Under the pieces are notes generated by a model. The model saw only the letters and a program-made list of their open reading frames with translations, was not told the origin of the DNA and searched no databases. A stretch of 64,000 nucleotides of DNA, from NCBI RefSeq assembly GCF_012273895.1, contig NC_052121.1, positions 930,001-994,000 of the forward strand. The letters are read 5' to 3'. Origin of the DNA: Zerene cesonia. Taxonomy: Eukaryota; Arthropoda; Insecta; Lepidoptera; Pieridae. The position numbers and the translations under genes are program-made. This document shows, piece after piece, positions 13,699-25,105 of this stretch. Every line of letters starts with the position of its first letter. Position 1 is the stretch's first letter.

Positions 13699-14859
13699 AT
13701 TTATAAAGCAGTAATTGTATGACATAAAACTAAAAATTAAATATTCTCATAAATTTGTTAAGAGTGAATTATTTCATTATTTCTTAAGGTTTCGTAAACA
13801 AAGGATTTACCCTATTACTAAGACCTCGCTGTCTGTCTGTCTGTCCATTCGTCAGTCACCAGACAGTTCAATATTTTAAAGATAAATAGAGACATATTTG
13901 TTCGGAACCATAATGTCACGTACCGACTCGCACTTGCCCATTTTGTTGTCTATTCGTTCTGGTGCCCATTGGAAATTTATTAATTTGGAAGGTTGACCTG
14001 ATGAAATGAAGTCTTGTGTTTTCCATGATAATTTATTTCTGCTACTTGTACTTTCATCAGAGAACACAACATTTTCCATTTGATCGTGCTGCCACATTTC
14101 TTGTGCAAACATTCCCATGCTTTTCATATTGTCTTTTAATTTCACTTCGCTAATAGTGTCCCATTGATTTCTTTACATATATTTAATTTATCCGTAGAAT
14201 TCATCTCAGACAAAGCCTATTACACAAAGAATAATCATCTTCACTATGCCTTAGTTTAAAATTGCTGAAGGGAGAAAGCACTGCTGAGAAATAAGAGATT
14301 TAGGTAGAATCGATAGTAGATAATATATATATGTAGTAGTATAACAGATAGTGAAACCCCTTGCAGATGAACTTTATATCTGTTTATGTTATAGATTTTT
14401 ATTTACAGTCAGTAGGTGTTATTTATAAACTTGACACTGGCAAATAGTTGAAACTTATTGCCTTAATGGAAGAAAAAAAAATAGGTGTTAATATACTGTG
14501 ATAGTTATGGTGGCGACACTGTAATGAAAGTCATTGCTGCCAACCTAACGCGATATGATATTATATGAAAGGTACTCTACACGTATTACCATAAAAGTCA
14601 ATTGTATTTCGTTCACTCTGCCGCATACCACGTGGCTAGCGAAGCGCAACACTTTGAGTCCACTTAATTATTTAAGATAATATCTTTTTTAGTAAATGTA
14701 ATGAACGAGCAGCCTTGTTTGAACTTTAAACACATAGTTTAACTTAAATAAAAGTCTCTGTACGATAATTTTTAATATAATTTATCTGAAAACGAATTAC
14801 AGTCCTGTTTTAAAGTTGGCTGTAGAATATAAATCATATTAGAATGTTGTGATGGATGT

Positions 14860-15085
14860 ATGGATTTATACTACTAGTATCTAGTATCAGGGACATGGGC
14901 TTTTTCACCACCATTTACATTCAGGTCATTACACCACGCTGACCGGGTTGGCAGATGTCACAGGCCGTCGAATTTTAGATTCCTCGATATGTCGGTTTCC
15001 TCACGATTTTTTCCTTCACCGTTTCGAGTTGATATGTATAATGTGCAAATAAATTTGAAAATCAATTTATTTCTTGCATCCTCTC
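14860..15085 (-). repeat. Decayed tRNA-derived SINE fragment
   Basis: The blocks 'caccacgctgaccgggttgg', 'cagatgtcaca', 'tgtcggtttcctcacgat' and 'aatttgaaaatcaatttatt' match the SINE at 32917-33246 in order. The tRNA-like head is lost or too diverged to see. Confidence 0.65.
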
Positions 15086-17994
15086 CTCTCTCCTTGATAT
15101 TTCTCGATGTTTTTTTTCAATAAACAATTATTCTTTTATACACTATTGGCGTTATATCTTTCCTATATAAGTAGAAGCACTTAAAATTTTCCCACATTTC
15201 GACGCTAAAGTGCGTCTCATTATAAAAAAGCTGCCATAAATTAAAACAAACCAACAAAGACATTAAATATGCGATACAGGTTACTTTAAAAGGGCAGCGG
15301 GGACCGTTGTACCGATGTGTAGGCGCGACTTTTGGTCGGGCGGTCAGATCGAATGGGTTTAATGAAATATTCGTATATATTGTATGCCAATTAACATACA
15401 TATGAGTTGATATTAATCCTTAGTTGTTAATGTTGGACTTTTTTGTGACAGTTCAATAACCTTATTTGTGTTTGATACTGGATATGAAAGTAACAAAGAC
15501 CAAGAACGGTGCGTTTACTTGTGTGTATTTGGTAGACACACATTATAACCTAATTATACCACAAAATAATAAGTGTTTGAACGCGGCTTTACTGCGTCTG
15601 TGATGTTCAATTGATCTAAACGTACGTAGGTGTTATAAATAAATAAATACAATATATCTAATAAATCTGATAATAATTATGTATATCTATTGATAATTTC
15701 TTCTTCGAACGCGACCAAACATTATTATTTTTAGTTGTTCTTTTAAAAATTAAAAATATTAATTTGCTAAAAACATTGTACAAACAGATATCAATAAATG
15801 TAATTGTTCTTCATGTTTCGCTTAGTATTTACTATTTGAATTTACAAATTTTCTTTTTTTTAAATAAAATAACATTTAATTACAATGAATCTTAAACTTA
15901 TCAAATCTCCACATGATATATTATTTATCGCTTACGTTCGATAAAATATTCTTTTCTATAAAAACAATTTAAATTCAGACACTTCTTCAACAATTTAAAA
16001 AACAGTTTATACAATGTAACAAACAGCTATCGTTGAAAGATACGATCATTTATTTTTCCAATAGAATCCGTAATGTAATTAGCAAGCTGTTTTTTACGTA
16101 GCAACACAATCACAGATGCAATAAATACGGTAGCGCACGTTCCGTCGCGTGAAACAAACGATTGGAAAATTCGTTGTAACATCTCTCATTACCAACATAT
16201 ACCTGGACCAATGAGAACGCTTACATTGTATTGGTTGTGCATCAATTCTCTTGCGACTCTGATATGCACTTAATTTTTTTCAAATCCACAGATTAAATTT
16301 TACCGCGCGAACGGTTGCGTGTTTCTGAAAATTTTGCATACCTCGATATAGATGAGCGTCGGTTTCTTTTCCGCGATGAGTTCTTCGTCAATTAGTAAGG
16401 CAAGTGCAATTAGTCTGATAAAGAATCGTCTGGAAACGCACAAACAAATTTAAATTCAATAAATTAAGAGTTTTCTAATATGAAGCTCATGATAGTAGAC
16501 ACTATAAAGTTATTTCAACTTAATTTTCTCAGCTCTTTCATGCTCTATGAATAAAATATGAAAACACGTAACAGTATGATTAATGCGCATTTTACTAAGT
16601 GTAATAGACATGTAACATTCGAATCAAATACGTTTTTTTATCCTAAAGTAAACACTACCGTGAAGGAATACTTCACAACATTGGTCTTTGTAGTTGAAAA
16701 GCAACATTTAATAAACAAAAATACAGTTAGGGTTTTAAAAAGAAATAAAAATCAATATGTACTTATTACGTGCGAATATGATTCATCCAAATTAATAATG
16801 TTTTTTTGATTAATATCCCTTTGTTCTGTCAATGAGTGAGAATTCAAGTAAGCTTTGATATTGTTGATCTTTTTTAATATTTTGTATATTGAATTCTATT
16901 CAAAAACGTAACTATATACGCAATGTAGAACCTATGAAGGAAGTCAGTGAATATAAATGAATTTGAAAATTTCGTTGTTTATCTGTCTATTAATGTTATG
17001 CCTCCCCAGTGATCCCATTTAAATTAGGTCTAGTTCTGACAATTTAATAATTATTGCATCTGGAAAAGGAACAAGAGCAAATAGGAATAAATAGGTATTA
17101 AAGGAGTTACAAACAAGGAGTCATAAGTATTATTATATACCATTCACTTGAAAACGTATAAGAGGAACTATTTAGTTCATTAGTCATATCCTGCAGTCGC
17201 ACGCAAATCCTGGTGAACCGGTCTAAATATTTTATGGAATTAGTATTTAACTAGCTAAGTACAGGAAGGCAGGAAAACCCCGAGCACGATGCTAAATCAC
17301 GGGAATATAATTCTTTGGTTAATGAAAGGCCTACTCCTCAAAAAGTATATTTTTTTGTTTATATAATGTATTGTGAAGTTTAATATTTGCATACAAATAA
17401 TTGAATGGTTGGTATTTTTAATGAGTTAGGTTCCACCAAGAAGGACTTATATTAAATGGACACAGCTGTTTATAAGGAACTCTAAGGAGAACTAATAATT
17501 CAAATATATTTACTAGTATAGATTTTATCTGTGACATAGTCCACAATCCTTTTAAACCGACATTGCCGAAGCGACAAAGGTTTTCATCTTAATTATCTTT
17601 CTTATTAGCGTTATCATACACTCGTAGATTTTGTACCAAATTAAATTTGTTATAATTAATATGGTATTCCCATTTCGAAGTACTCAGATCGTCTCAGACC
17701 GCTGAAATATCGGCCATGAGTGCAATGTTCGACTTATTCATGTGATTGGAGATGACAGTGACGTGTGGGCCCCTCATTGCTAATGCTGTGAATATTGGAT
17801 ATTCGTGTTATTCTAGAAAGTTCGTTATAAATAGAGTTTATACTTTATAGTATAAGGATGCTTGAGTAAATATGCTTATTAGTCTAGCAAGATAGACACT
17901 TCCAATAGCAAAAGGCTGAAATTTAGTTTTTTATAATTTACAAACATATACACATAGATACATATTAGATAGATTTAGATATTATTTACCATAA

Positions 17995-18365
17995 CCATCT
18001 ATAGCGCACGGTTTCACCCGCGGTCGAACCCGGGGACAAAAGTAAGTAATTTTGCTCGTGTGTTATTCTGGTACGAAAGCAATATCACTGCCAAGTATCA
18101 TCAAAATCCGATACATAATTTCCGCATGAAAGAGTAACATACATACATTCTCACAAACTTACGCATCACTCCATAATATAGATTATAGAACAAAGTCTCA
18201 CTGCCCATGTCACTTTGTATGCTTAAATCTTTTAAACTACGCAACGGATTTTGATGGGGCTTTTTTAATAGATAGAATGATTCAAGAGGAAGGTTTATGT
18301 ATAATAAAATTTATAAAACTACTCCGAATTTAGCGCGTGCGAAGCCGCGGGCAAAAGCTAGTATA
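17995..18365. repeat. Two adjacent RTE/SINE-type fragments
   Basis: The first part (to about 18182) starts 'agcgcacggtttcacccgcg' and ends 'ccataatatagatt'. The second lies in the opposite orientation and ends 'gaagccgcgggcaaaagcta' with an AGCTAGTATATAAT terminus. They are typical fragments of the class with GCTAGT ends. Confidence 0.55.
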
Positions 18366-18748
18366 TAATAATAGTATTAATAGTACAGAGTACTTTTTTG
18401 TTAATAATAACAAAACAATTTTTAACATATTAATCTTACAGCTCTTTTATTCGTCTAAAATATAATAACCCAATCATCATAATTTCTACATATTTTAAAT
18501 AGAGAAAAACATTACAACTTGAAACTCTAGTCTCTCAATCTCTGCTGAACCCTAAAACAAAATGACGTCACAGGCAATCAGCAGCAACTGTCGTCAACGT
18601 CGCTATCGACATCTTGTGACAACATACAGCCACTCGTTGATGTAAACACATGTTGTTTTCAATGTTTGATTACATCTCTTCAATACAAGTATATTTCGCT
18701 TGGAACATTTAAAACGTTAAAACTGTTAAGCTATGACATAGCTTAGTT

Positions 18749-18912
18749 TAGAAATTAAAAACTTTTTAACGGAATTTAAACGCGATTGATTCATTATTTT
18801 ATAAGTCCCCCCTATATCTCCCCGTGACCACGCTCACTGTAAAATGTTCGAAACGTCGGGTTAATAATGAATAAATCGCGTTTAAAATCCGTTAAAAAGT
18901 TTTCAATTTCTA
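18749..18912. mobile_element. MITE with 39-bp terminal inverted repeats
   Basis: The ends (18749-18787 and 18874-18912) are near-perfect inverted complements, starting TAGAAATTAAAAACTTTT and ending AAAAGTTTTCAATTTCTA. The interior carries 'gaccacgctcactgtaaaat' and 'gttcgaaacgtcgggttaat'. Related copies are at 24945-25105 and 37312-37452. There is no coding capacity, so it is non-autonomous. Confidence 0.85.
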
Positions 18913-21261
18913 CATGTATAACACTCGCGTAAAATCAAACACAAGAAACCACTATAATTTAGTTGTTTAAAAATGTGTATTATGTGTTATTTAGTTCCAA
19001 ACGGCGAAATATCAGAGCAAAACACAGATTCAAAAGTGTAACTACATATACTATATGTTTAGTGCCTAAATTATTTTGCTTATCGTAACAGTTATTTTTT
19101 ATATATACGAAAACATCTGATGTAAGTTTCCTCTATCAGTTGCTAAGACAGTAGGTTGTACCACAGATAACATAATACTATAGATGTACATGTATGTGGC
19201 ACGAATTTTAAAATTTCTAGATTATCTTTTTACAATGAAGTTAACTCAGTGTAACTAGTATGTTAATGTATATAAAAAGCAACTCAATCTCATTACAAGG
19301 CTCATCGCCTACTCAGCAACGATCATAAAAATATTTTTACATAATTTCTAAATTAATACTTAATTACTTCCCGGTAATTACTTGTTAATTTTACACTTCA
19401 TTTGTTACAAAATCACTAACTCAACACCGCGTATAATGAAAATATCCCCTAGTTTCTAAATCGAAAGTTCCTAAATTACCTAAGTCTGAGATGGTAGTGA
19501 AAGTGATAATTAAAAATTTGTCTTTTTTAATTATTAACGCTATTTAAAGTGCATATAAAGATTATAGTCTTTTGGTTAAATTCAGCCTGATTAAGACCTA
19601 GTTTAGGATTTCTGGTTTTAGGATTCTGATATAAAAAAAAGGTTTTAACAGACGTTCTAAAAACATTCGGCTTTCAATATTTCGTATCTGAGTTTCCTCT
19701 TTATCTTAACGTTTTTGTGCGTTATTACGTCATTGAAAACCAATAATATAATAATTTGTTATTACTTCGTACTCATTGAACATTAGCAGTAATTAATAAT
19801 CGTATCATACAATTATAACATGTTGAGACACAACAATTATCACTTTTATTTTCATCGCTTATATCAAGAAGCATTGCGTATAAATCAAACTATATTTTTT
19901 TCTACATTACTCTGACAGTAATGATAGATTCACCACTAATGCATCGAGATATATTATCTGTAGACACGCGAAAAGACGAATTATTACAGATTGTAGATTA
20001 TAAACGAGATATAAGTATGTGATTTAGAACGATATGGTACTTGTTAAGAGAAAAAAAGCCCATAATTATAGATAAAATGTCATTACATAGGCATGGATGA
20101 GAAACGTATGCTATTATACGTTTTTCGAGGATATGATATGACTAGAAATTTAACGTATGTATTAAACCTAAGAAAGGTTAGACATTTTATAATATATTTT
20201 ATTATATATTTTAGGTAATAAAAAGTTTTTAGGGAAAAGCCGGAACTTTTCAATTCTTATCATTCTTATGTTATAAATAAGTTATAGTCGCAGTTAATGT
20301 GATTCTCTATATTTCATAATATCAAAAACCAATGTACTTGCTAAAGAATATTGCAAAGCAAGATACCTCAACATTTGGCAACGTATTAAAACAACTGAAA
20401 GATGATGTTTAAATAATAAGTCAGGTACTAAAAATGAAATTCGTGAATGTCACTGTAAAATTGTATACACCGTTAGACTGTAACATGTCGAAATATTGTA
20501 ATCCATAAGATACTAAGATGCTGCTTATAATTTAACACATTATTTTAGCAGATCTTTTGATGTGAAAACATTATATTGTGAAATGGCCATTCTATGGGGT
20601 TAGGCAAGGTTGGGTTTTATTTAAAAACTGCATTGAAATAGGAACTTCGTCGGGCTCCTGATCCTGACGGCCATTTGGGAAAAGTAAATTCTCAGTATAA
20701 TAGGTAATTGTCAAAAATTCGCATGCAGTCGAATTAAAAATAAAGCATTGAAGTGGGGGCAGATGTTTCAGATCACAATTCTTCGACGGTTTGCAATCTT
20801 GCGAGTTTTTAATTTTTTACGGTTTTTACAATCTTACAGTGACATGTACAAAACGAAATTTGTATGTGAGAAGTATGTCATCTCCATCCAAAAAAGGGAA
20901 GCAATAGAGCTTCAATTGAACTCATGTTACATACATACAGATGATAAGCTCATAACTAGGGTTGTCAAAATTTTATTTTAGAACCTAAAATGAGTATGGT
21001 ATATTATATTGCGTCTCTTTTGAATCTGAACCCTAGCATACCGATCAAATCAATCTTAGCATACCGAAGCATAAAGCTTAATTATTAAACACATCCTTAT
21101 AAACTCATGACCCCAAAAAAAAAAATATTTACCCATGGAATTCCGCGCTAAACTAACAGATATACATTTAAAAGAAATTAATAGTATCAATCAGCAAAAA
21201 CATAACATCTCTTTTTGAAGCATCAAGAAAATCCCAAACAATAACAATAATAAACTTATAT

Positions 21262-21463
21262 TCAAGTCCATGTACAGGACCAAAATGAACACTTGTCTTC
21301 TAGGAATACGAGGGACGAGTAAAACCTGTTATTAGCAGCCCTATCGGAGAACACGTAGGCGCATTTTACTTCCTTACCGGGACGCAGGAAGCTACGGAAA
21401 GCTCTGGTTGGTTTAACAAACACTGGTATACAGTTATCGCATGTGTAACGTGTTGGCATTTTG
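21262..21463 (-). CDS. Unrecognised conserved 65-codon frame, copy A
   Basis: On the minus strand an open frame from an internal Met (MPTRYTCDNCIPVFVKPTRA...) runs to a stop at 21262 and ends ...KCSFWSCTWT. The identical peptide is encoded at 23589-23790 in the other copy of the duplication. The peptide has several cysteines (YTCDNC, VKCAYVF, DKCSFWSC). Upstream of the Met the two copies are put out of frame by a 1-bp difference, so only this part is shared. I do not recognise the product; it could be a terminal exon, a decayed element ORF or chance. Confidence 0.3.
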
Positions 21464-21537
21464 TGGCTTCCGAATGGCAAACGTGTGCTTTGTATACGTT
21501 TTATATTTGCAAACGATAACATAATATGATGATGATG

Positions 21538-21603
21538 ATCATTAGCCCATATATGTTCCCATGCTGCTGGAACACAGGCCTCCTATGAGGGATTTTTGGC
21601 CTG
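21538..21603 (-). repeat. 5'-truncated SINE tail insertion with target-site duplication
   Basis: The insert holds GATGATGATGATCAT and 'cccatatatgttcccatgct', which match the tail of the SINE at 32917-33246. It is flanked by a 9-bp direct repeat ACATAATAT (21529-21537 and 21604-21612). The second copy of the duplicated segment has the empty site, so both target and insertion are visible in one window. Confidence 0.9.
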
Positions 21604-21990
21604 ACATAATATACTGTGTATTAAATATAAAACATATTTGAAAGGCCTTGAGTTTTAGGACTGTGAAAAACCACCAAAAAATGAAAATTTATTTCTGATA
21701 AAAGGAAAAATGAACTATATAAAATACTTCGAGTATTCCAGTAACGTTTTTACCTTACCTGTAATCGTCATTATCAAATTTGACAAAAAAGGTCAGTGTC
21801 CTGAAAAAACGGATAAAAAATTTGGTAATTCTAAATTAACGTGTAAGCTATAACTTATTCAAAAACTGCATACTTACCTGAAACCTATAAGCAATTATTA
21901 GGTAGTATGTATTATCCCGTGTGGAGTTTCTGGTCTCCCATCGGGCGCGTCCCCAGGTGGCGGATAGGGGAAGGCCCTCCAGATATGGGG

Positions 21991-22990
21991 NNNNNNNNNN
22001 NNNNNNNNNNNNNNNNNNNNNNNNNNNNNNNNNNNNNNNNNNNNNNNNNNNNNNNNNNNNNNNNNNNNNNNNNNNNNNNNNNNNNNNNNNNNNNNNNNNN
22101 NNNNNNNNNNNNNNNNNNNNNNNNNNNNNNNNNNNNNNNNNNNNNNNNNNNNNNNNNNNNNNNNNNNNNNNNNNNNNNNNNNNNNNNNNNNNNNNNNNNN
22201 NNNNNNNNNNNNNNNNNNNNNNNNNNNNNNNNNNNNNNNNNNNNNNNNNNNNNNNNNNNNNNNNNNNNNNNNNNNNNNNNNNNNNNNNNNNNNNNNNNNN
22301 NNNNNNNNNNNNNNNNNNNNNNNNNNNNNNNNNNNNNNNNNNNNNNNNNNNNNNNNNNNNNNNNNNNNNNNNNNNNNNNNNNNNNNNNNNNNNNNNNNNN
22401 NNNNNNNNNNNNNNNNNNNNNNNNNNNNNNNNNNNNNNNNNNNNNNNNNNNNNNNNNNNNNNNNNNNNNNNNNNNNNNNNNNNNNNNNNNNNNNNNNNNN
22501 NNNNNNNNNNNNNNNNNNNNNNNNNNNNNNNNNNNNNNNNNNNNNNNNNNNNNNNNNNNNNNNNNNNNNNNNNNNNNNNNNNNNNNNNNNNNNNNNNNNN
22601 NNNNNNNNNNNNNNNNNNNNNNNNNNNNNNNNNNNNNNNNNNNNNNNNNNNNNNNNNNNNNNNNNNNNNNNNNNNNNNNNNNNNNNNNNNNNNNNNNNNN
22701 NNNNNNNNNNNNNNNNNNNNNNNNNNNNNNNNNNNNNNNNNNNNNNNNNNNNNNNNNNNNNNNNNNNNNNNNNNNNNNNNNNNNNNNNNNNNNNNNNNNN
22801 NNNNNNNNNNNNNNNNNNNNNNNNNNNNNNNNNNNNNNNNNNNNNNNNNNNNNNNNNNNNNNNNNNNNNNNNNNNNNNNNNNNNNNNNNNNNNNNNNNNN
22901 NNNNNNNNNNNNNNNNNNNNNNNNNNNNNNNNNNNNNNNNNNNNNNNNNNNNNNNNNNNNNNNNNNNNNNNNNNNNNNNNNNNNNNNNNN
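21991..22990. other. Assembly gap 1 (1000 N)
   Basis: It is exactly 1000 N, suggesting a conventional placeholder of unknown true size. The left edge is a GC-rich segment ('gcgtccccaggtggcggata') unlike its surroundings, probably the end of a retroelement that broke the assembly. The right edge resumes in the duplicated segment. Confidence 0.95.
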
Positions 22991-24154
22991 GGACGTTTGG
23001 GAAAAGTAAATTCTCAACATAATACGTAATTGTCAAAAATTCGCATACAGTCGAATTAAAAATAAAGGATTAAAGTGGGGGGCAGATGTTTCAGATCACA
23101 ATTCTTCGACGGTTTGCAATTTCGCGAGTTTATTATTTTTGACGGTTTTTACTATCTTACAGTGACATGTACAAAACGAAATTTGTATGTGAGAAGTATG
23201 TCATCGCCATCCAAAAAAGGGAAGCAATAGAGCTTCAATTGAACTCATGTTACATACATACAGATGATAAGCTCATAACTAGGGTTGTCAAAATTTTATT
23301 TTAGAACCTAAAATGAGTATGGTATATTATATTGCGTCTCTTTTGAATCTGAACCCTAGCATACCGATCAAATCAATCTTAGCATACCGAAGAATAAAGC
23401 TTAATTATTAAACACATCCTTATAAACTCATGACCCCAAAAAGAAAAATATTTACCCATGGAATTCCGCGCTAAACTAACAGATATACATTTAAAAGAAA
23501 TTAATAGTATCAATCAGCAAAAACATAACATCTCTTTTCTGAAACAGCATTAAGAAAATCCAAAACAATAACAATAATAAATTTATATTCAAGTCCATGT
23601 ACAGGACCAAAATGAACACTTGTCTTCTAGGAATACGAGGGACGAGTAAAACCTGTTATTAGCAGCCCTATCGGAGAACACGTAGGCGCATTTTACTTCC
23701 TTACCGGGACGCAGGAAGCTACGGAAAGCTCTGGTTGGTTTAACAAACACTGGTATACAGTTATCGCATGTGTAACGTGTTGGCATTTTGTGGCTTCCGA
23801 ATGGCAAATGTGTGCTTTGTATACGTTTATATTTGCAAACGATGACATAATATACTGTGTATTAAATATAAAACATATTTGAAAGGCCTTGAGTTTCAGG
23901 ACTGTGAAAAGCTACCAAAAAATGAAAATTTATTTCTGATAAAAGGAAAAATGAACAATATAAAATACTTTGAGTATTCCAGTAACGTTTTTACCTTACC
24001 TGTAATCGTCATTATCAAATTTGACAAAAAAGGTCAGTGTCCTGAAAAAACGGATAAAAAATTTGGTAATTCTAAATTAACGTGTAAGCTTTGACTTATT
24101 CAAAAACTGCATACTTACCTGAAACCTATAAGCAATTATTAGGTAGTATGTATT
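22991..24154. repeat. Direct duplication, copy B (right of gap 1)
   Basis: This is the partner of copy A at 20671-21914; its start is cut by the gap. It lacks the SINE-tail insertion and has small indels (for example one fewer T near 23828) and several substitutions. After the shared end it has a short local repeat of 'taggtagtatg'. Confidence 0.85.
23589..23790 (-). CDS. Unrecognised conserved 65-codon frame, copy B
   Basis: The peptide is identical to that of copy A (begins MPTRYTCDNCIPVFVKPTRA, ends SCTWT). In this copy the frame can be followed further upstream to an AG at the end of TTTAATACACAG, adding residues with two more hydrophobic patches. Whether it is transcribed is unknown. 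No known family is recognised. Confidence 0.3.
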
Positions 24155-24944
24155 ATTAGGTAGTATGTTATGTAGGAACACTTTTAACCTCTATACTATA
24201 CATTTAAATACATTGAATTATATGTATGTATGTATTTTTTTTTTTTCAATTTTAACCCAGCGGACAGCGCATATAGAGCACAGATCCTACACGTCGTTAA
24301 CAGATCTATAAAAATATCCCCATAATTTTATGTGACTTTAACGACGCACACAGAGCGCTCCCACAGATTCGGAGTCCGGAAGAACTCAACACGTGTCGGG
24401 GGCAATAATTAGTGTAATTACACGGTTTTATGCCCGTTTTACAGTCTTCATGATAGAGAAGACGATACGATTTATGGAATTTTAAAATGAACGTAAATTC
24501 TTACGCAGTTGACGGTGGTGCAGTCTTAAATCTTTTTTTATATCCCGTGACATTAGTGTTACATTTTTGTTATGAATTGTGTTTTTAAATCACAATAAAT
24601 GCTTTTTTTTAATACACATGATCTTAATTAAATTCTATGAAACATACAATTAATACATATTATTAACATATAACGCATATTTTTGTTTGCTTAATTCATG
24701 CTATTATAGAAAATAGAAAATTCTTACAATTGGGACAGATATTACAATACTACAAAATTAGTAATTTTATCAAAATATTTTTGTTCATTAAAAATTTATT
24801 CAAAATAATATAGCATATTCAAAGAAATCAAGAGCAAATTTGACGATAAGCAGATTTTTTTTAGTTATTTAATTATAATCTATAATATTTTAATGATTTT
24901 ACGAGTACTTTTCAAAATGTGTTTAAAAACATGTAAGTTATTTA

Positions 24945-25105
24945 TAGGCTTTTAACGGAATTTAAAAGCGATTTTTGCATTACATTAGTTAACCCGACTT
25001 TCAAACACTGCAGCAGTGTACATTACACTGCAAGACTGTCGCCCGGGTTATATAATATGATGAATAAATCGCGTTCAAAATCCGTTTAAAAGTCTTTCAT
25101 TTCTA
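24945..25105. mobile_element. MITE, diverged copy
   Basis: The left end ('ttttaacggaatttaaaagc') and right end ('gcgttcaaaatccgtttaaa') are imperfect inverted complements related to the 39-bp arms of the copies at 18749 and 37312. The interior differs and has 'cactgcagcagtgtacatta'. Confidence 0.7.

Larger units (their letters stand above)
1..20670. other. Gene-poor AT-rich region with scattered repeats
   Basis: I find no convincing coding gene on either strand. The open frames here are short (under about 115 codons), low in complexity or overlap recognisable repeats, and none resembles a known family. Contents I can name are listed separately: RTE/SINE-type repeat fragments, a SINE copy near 2.5 kb, a 16-bp microsatellite at 5.65 kb, a degenerate tandem repeat at 7.2 kb, a tRNA-like SINE at 11.2 kb and a MITE at 18.75 kb. 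The stretch could be intergenic, or an intron of a gene whose exons lie outside the window. Confidence 0.6.
20671..21914. repeat. Direct duplication, copy A (left of gap 1)
   Basis: From 'tttgggaaaagtaaattctc' to 'aggtagtatgtattat' this segment is repeated at 22991-24154 with only scattered substitutions and small indels. Both copies end at the same TAGTATGTATTAT boundary. Copy A alone carries a 66-bp SINE-tail insertion at 21538-21603. It may be a true segmental duplication, two copies of an unrecognised element, or two haplotypes joined across the gap. Confidence 0.85.

Noticed and set aside
13876..14145. Minus-strand frame with VVFSDEST, recalling a Tc1/mariner transposase motif
   Set aside because: Only one short motif fits; no catalytic triad, inverted repeats or longer homology could be seen.
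21848..23036. Long frames crossing the first N gap, and similar ones across 50613-51949
   Set aside because: They are open only because N codons have no stops.
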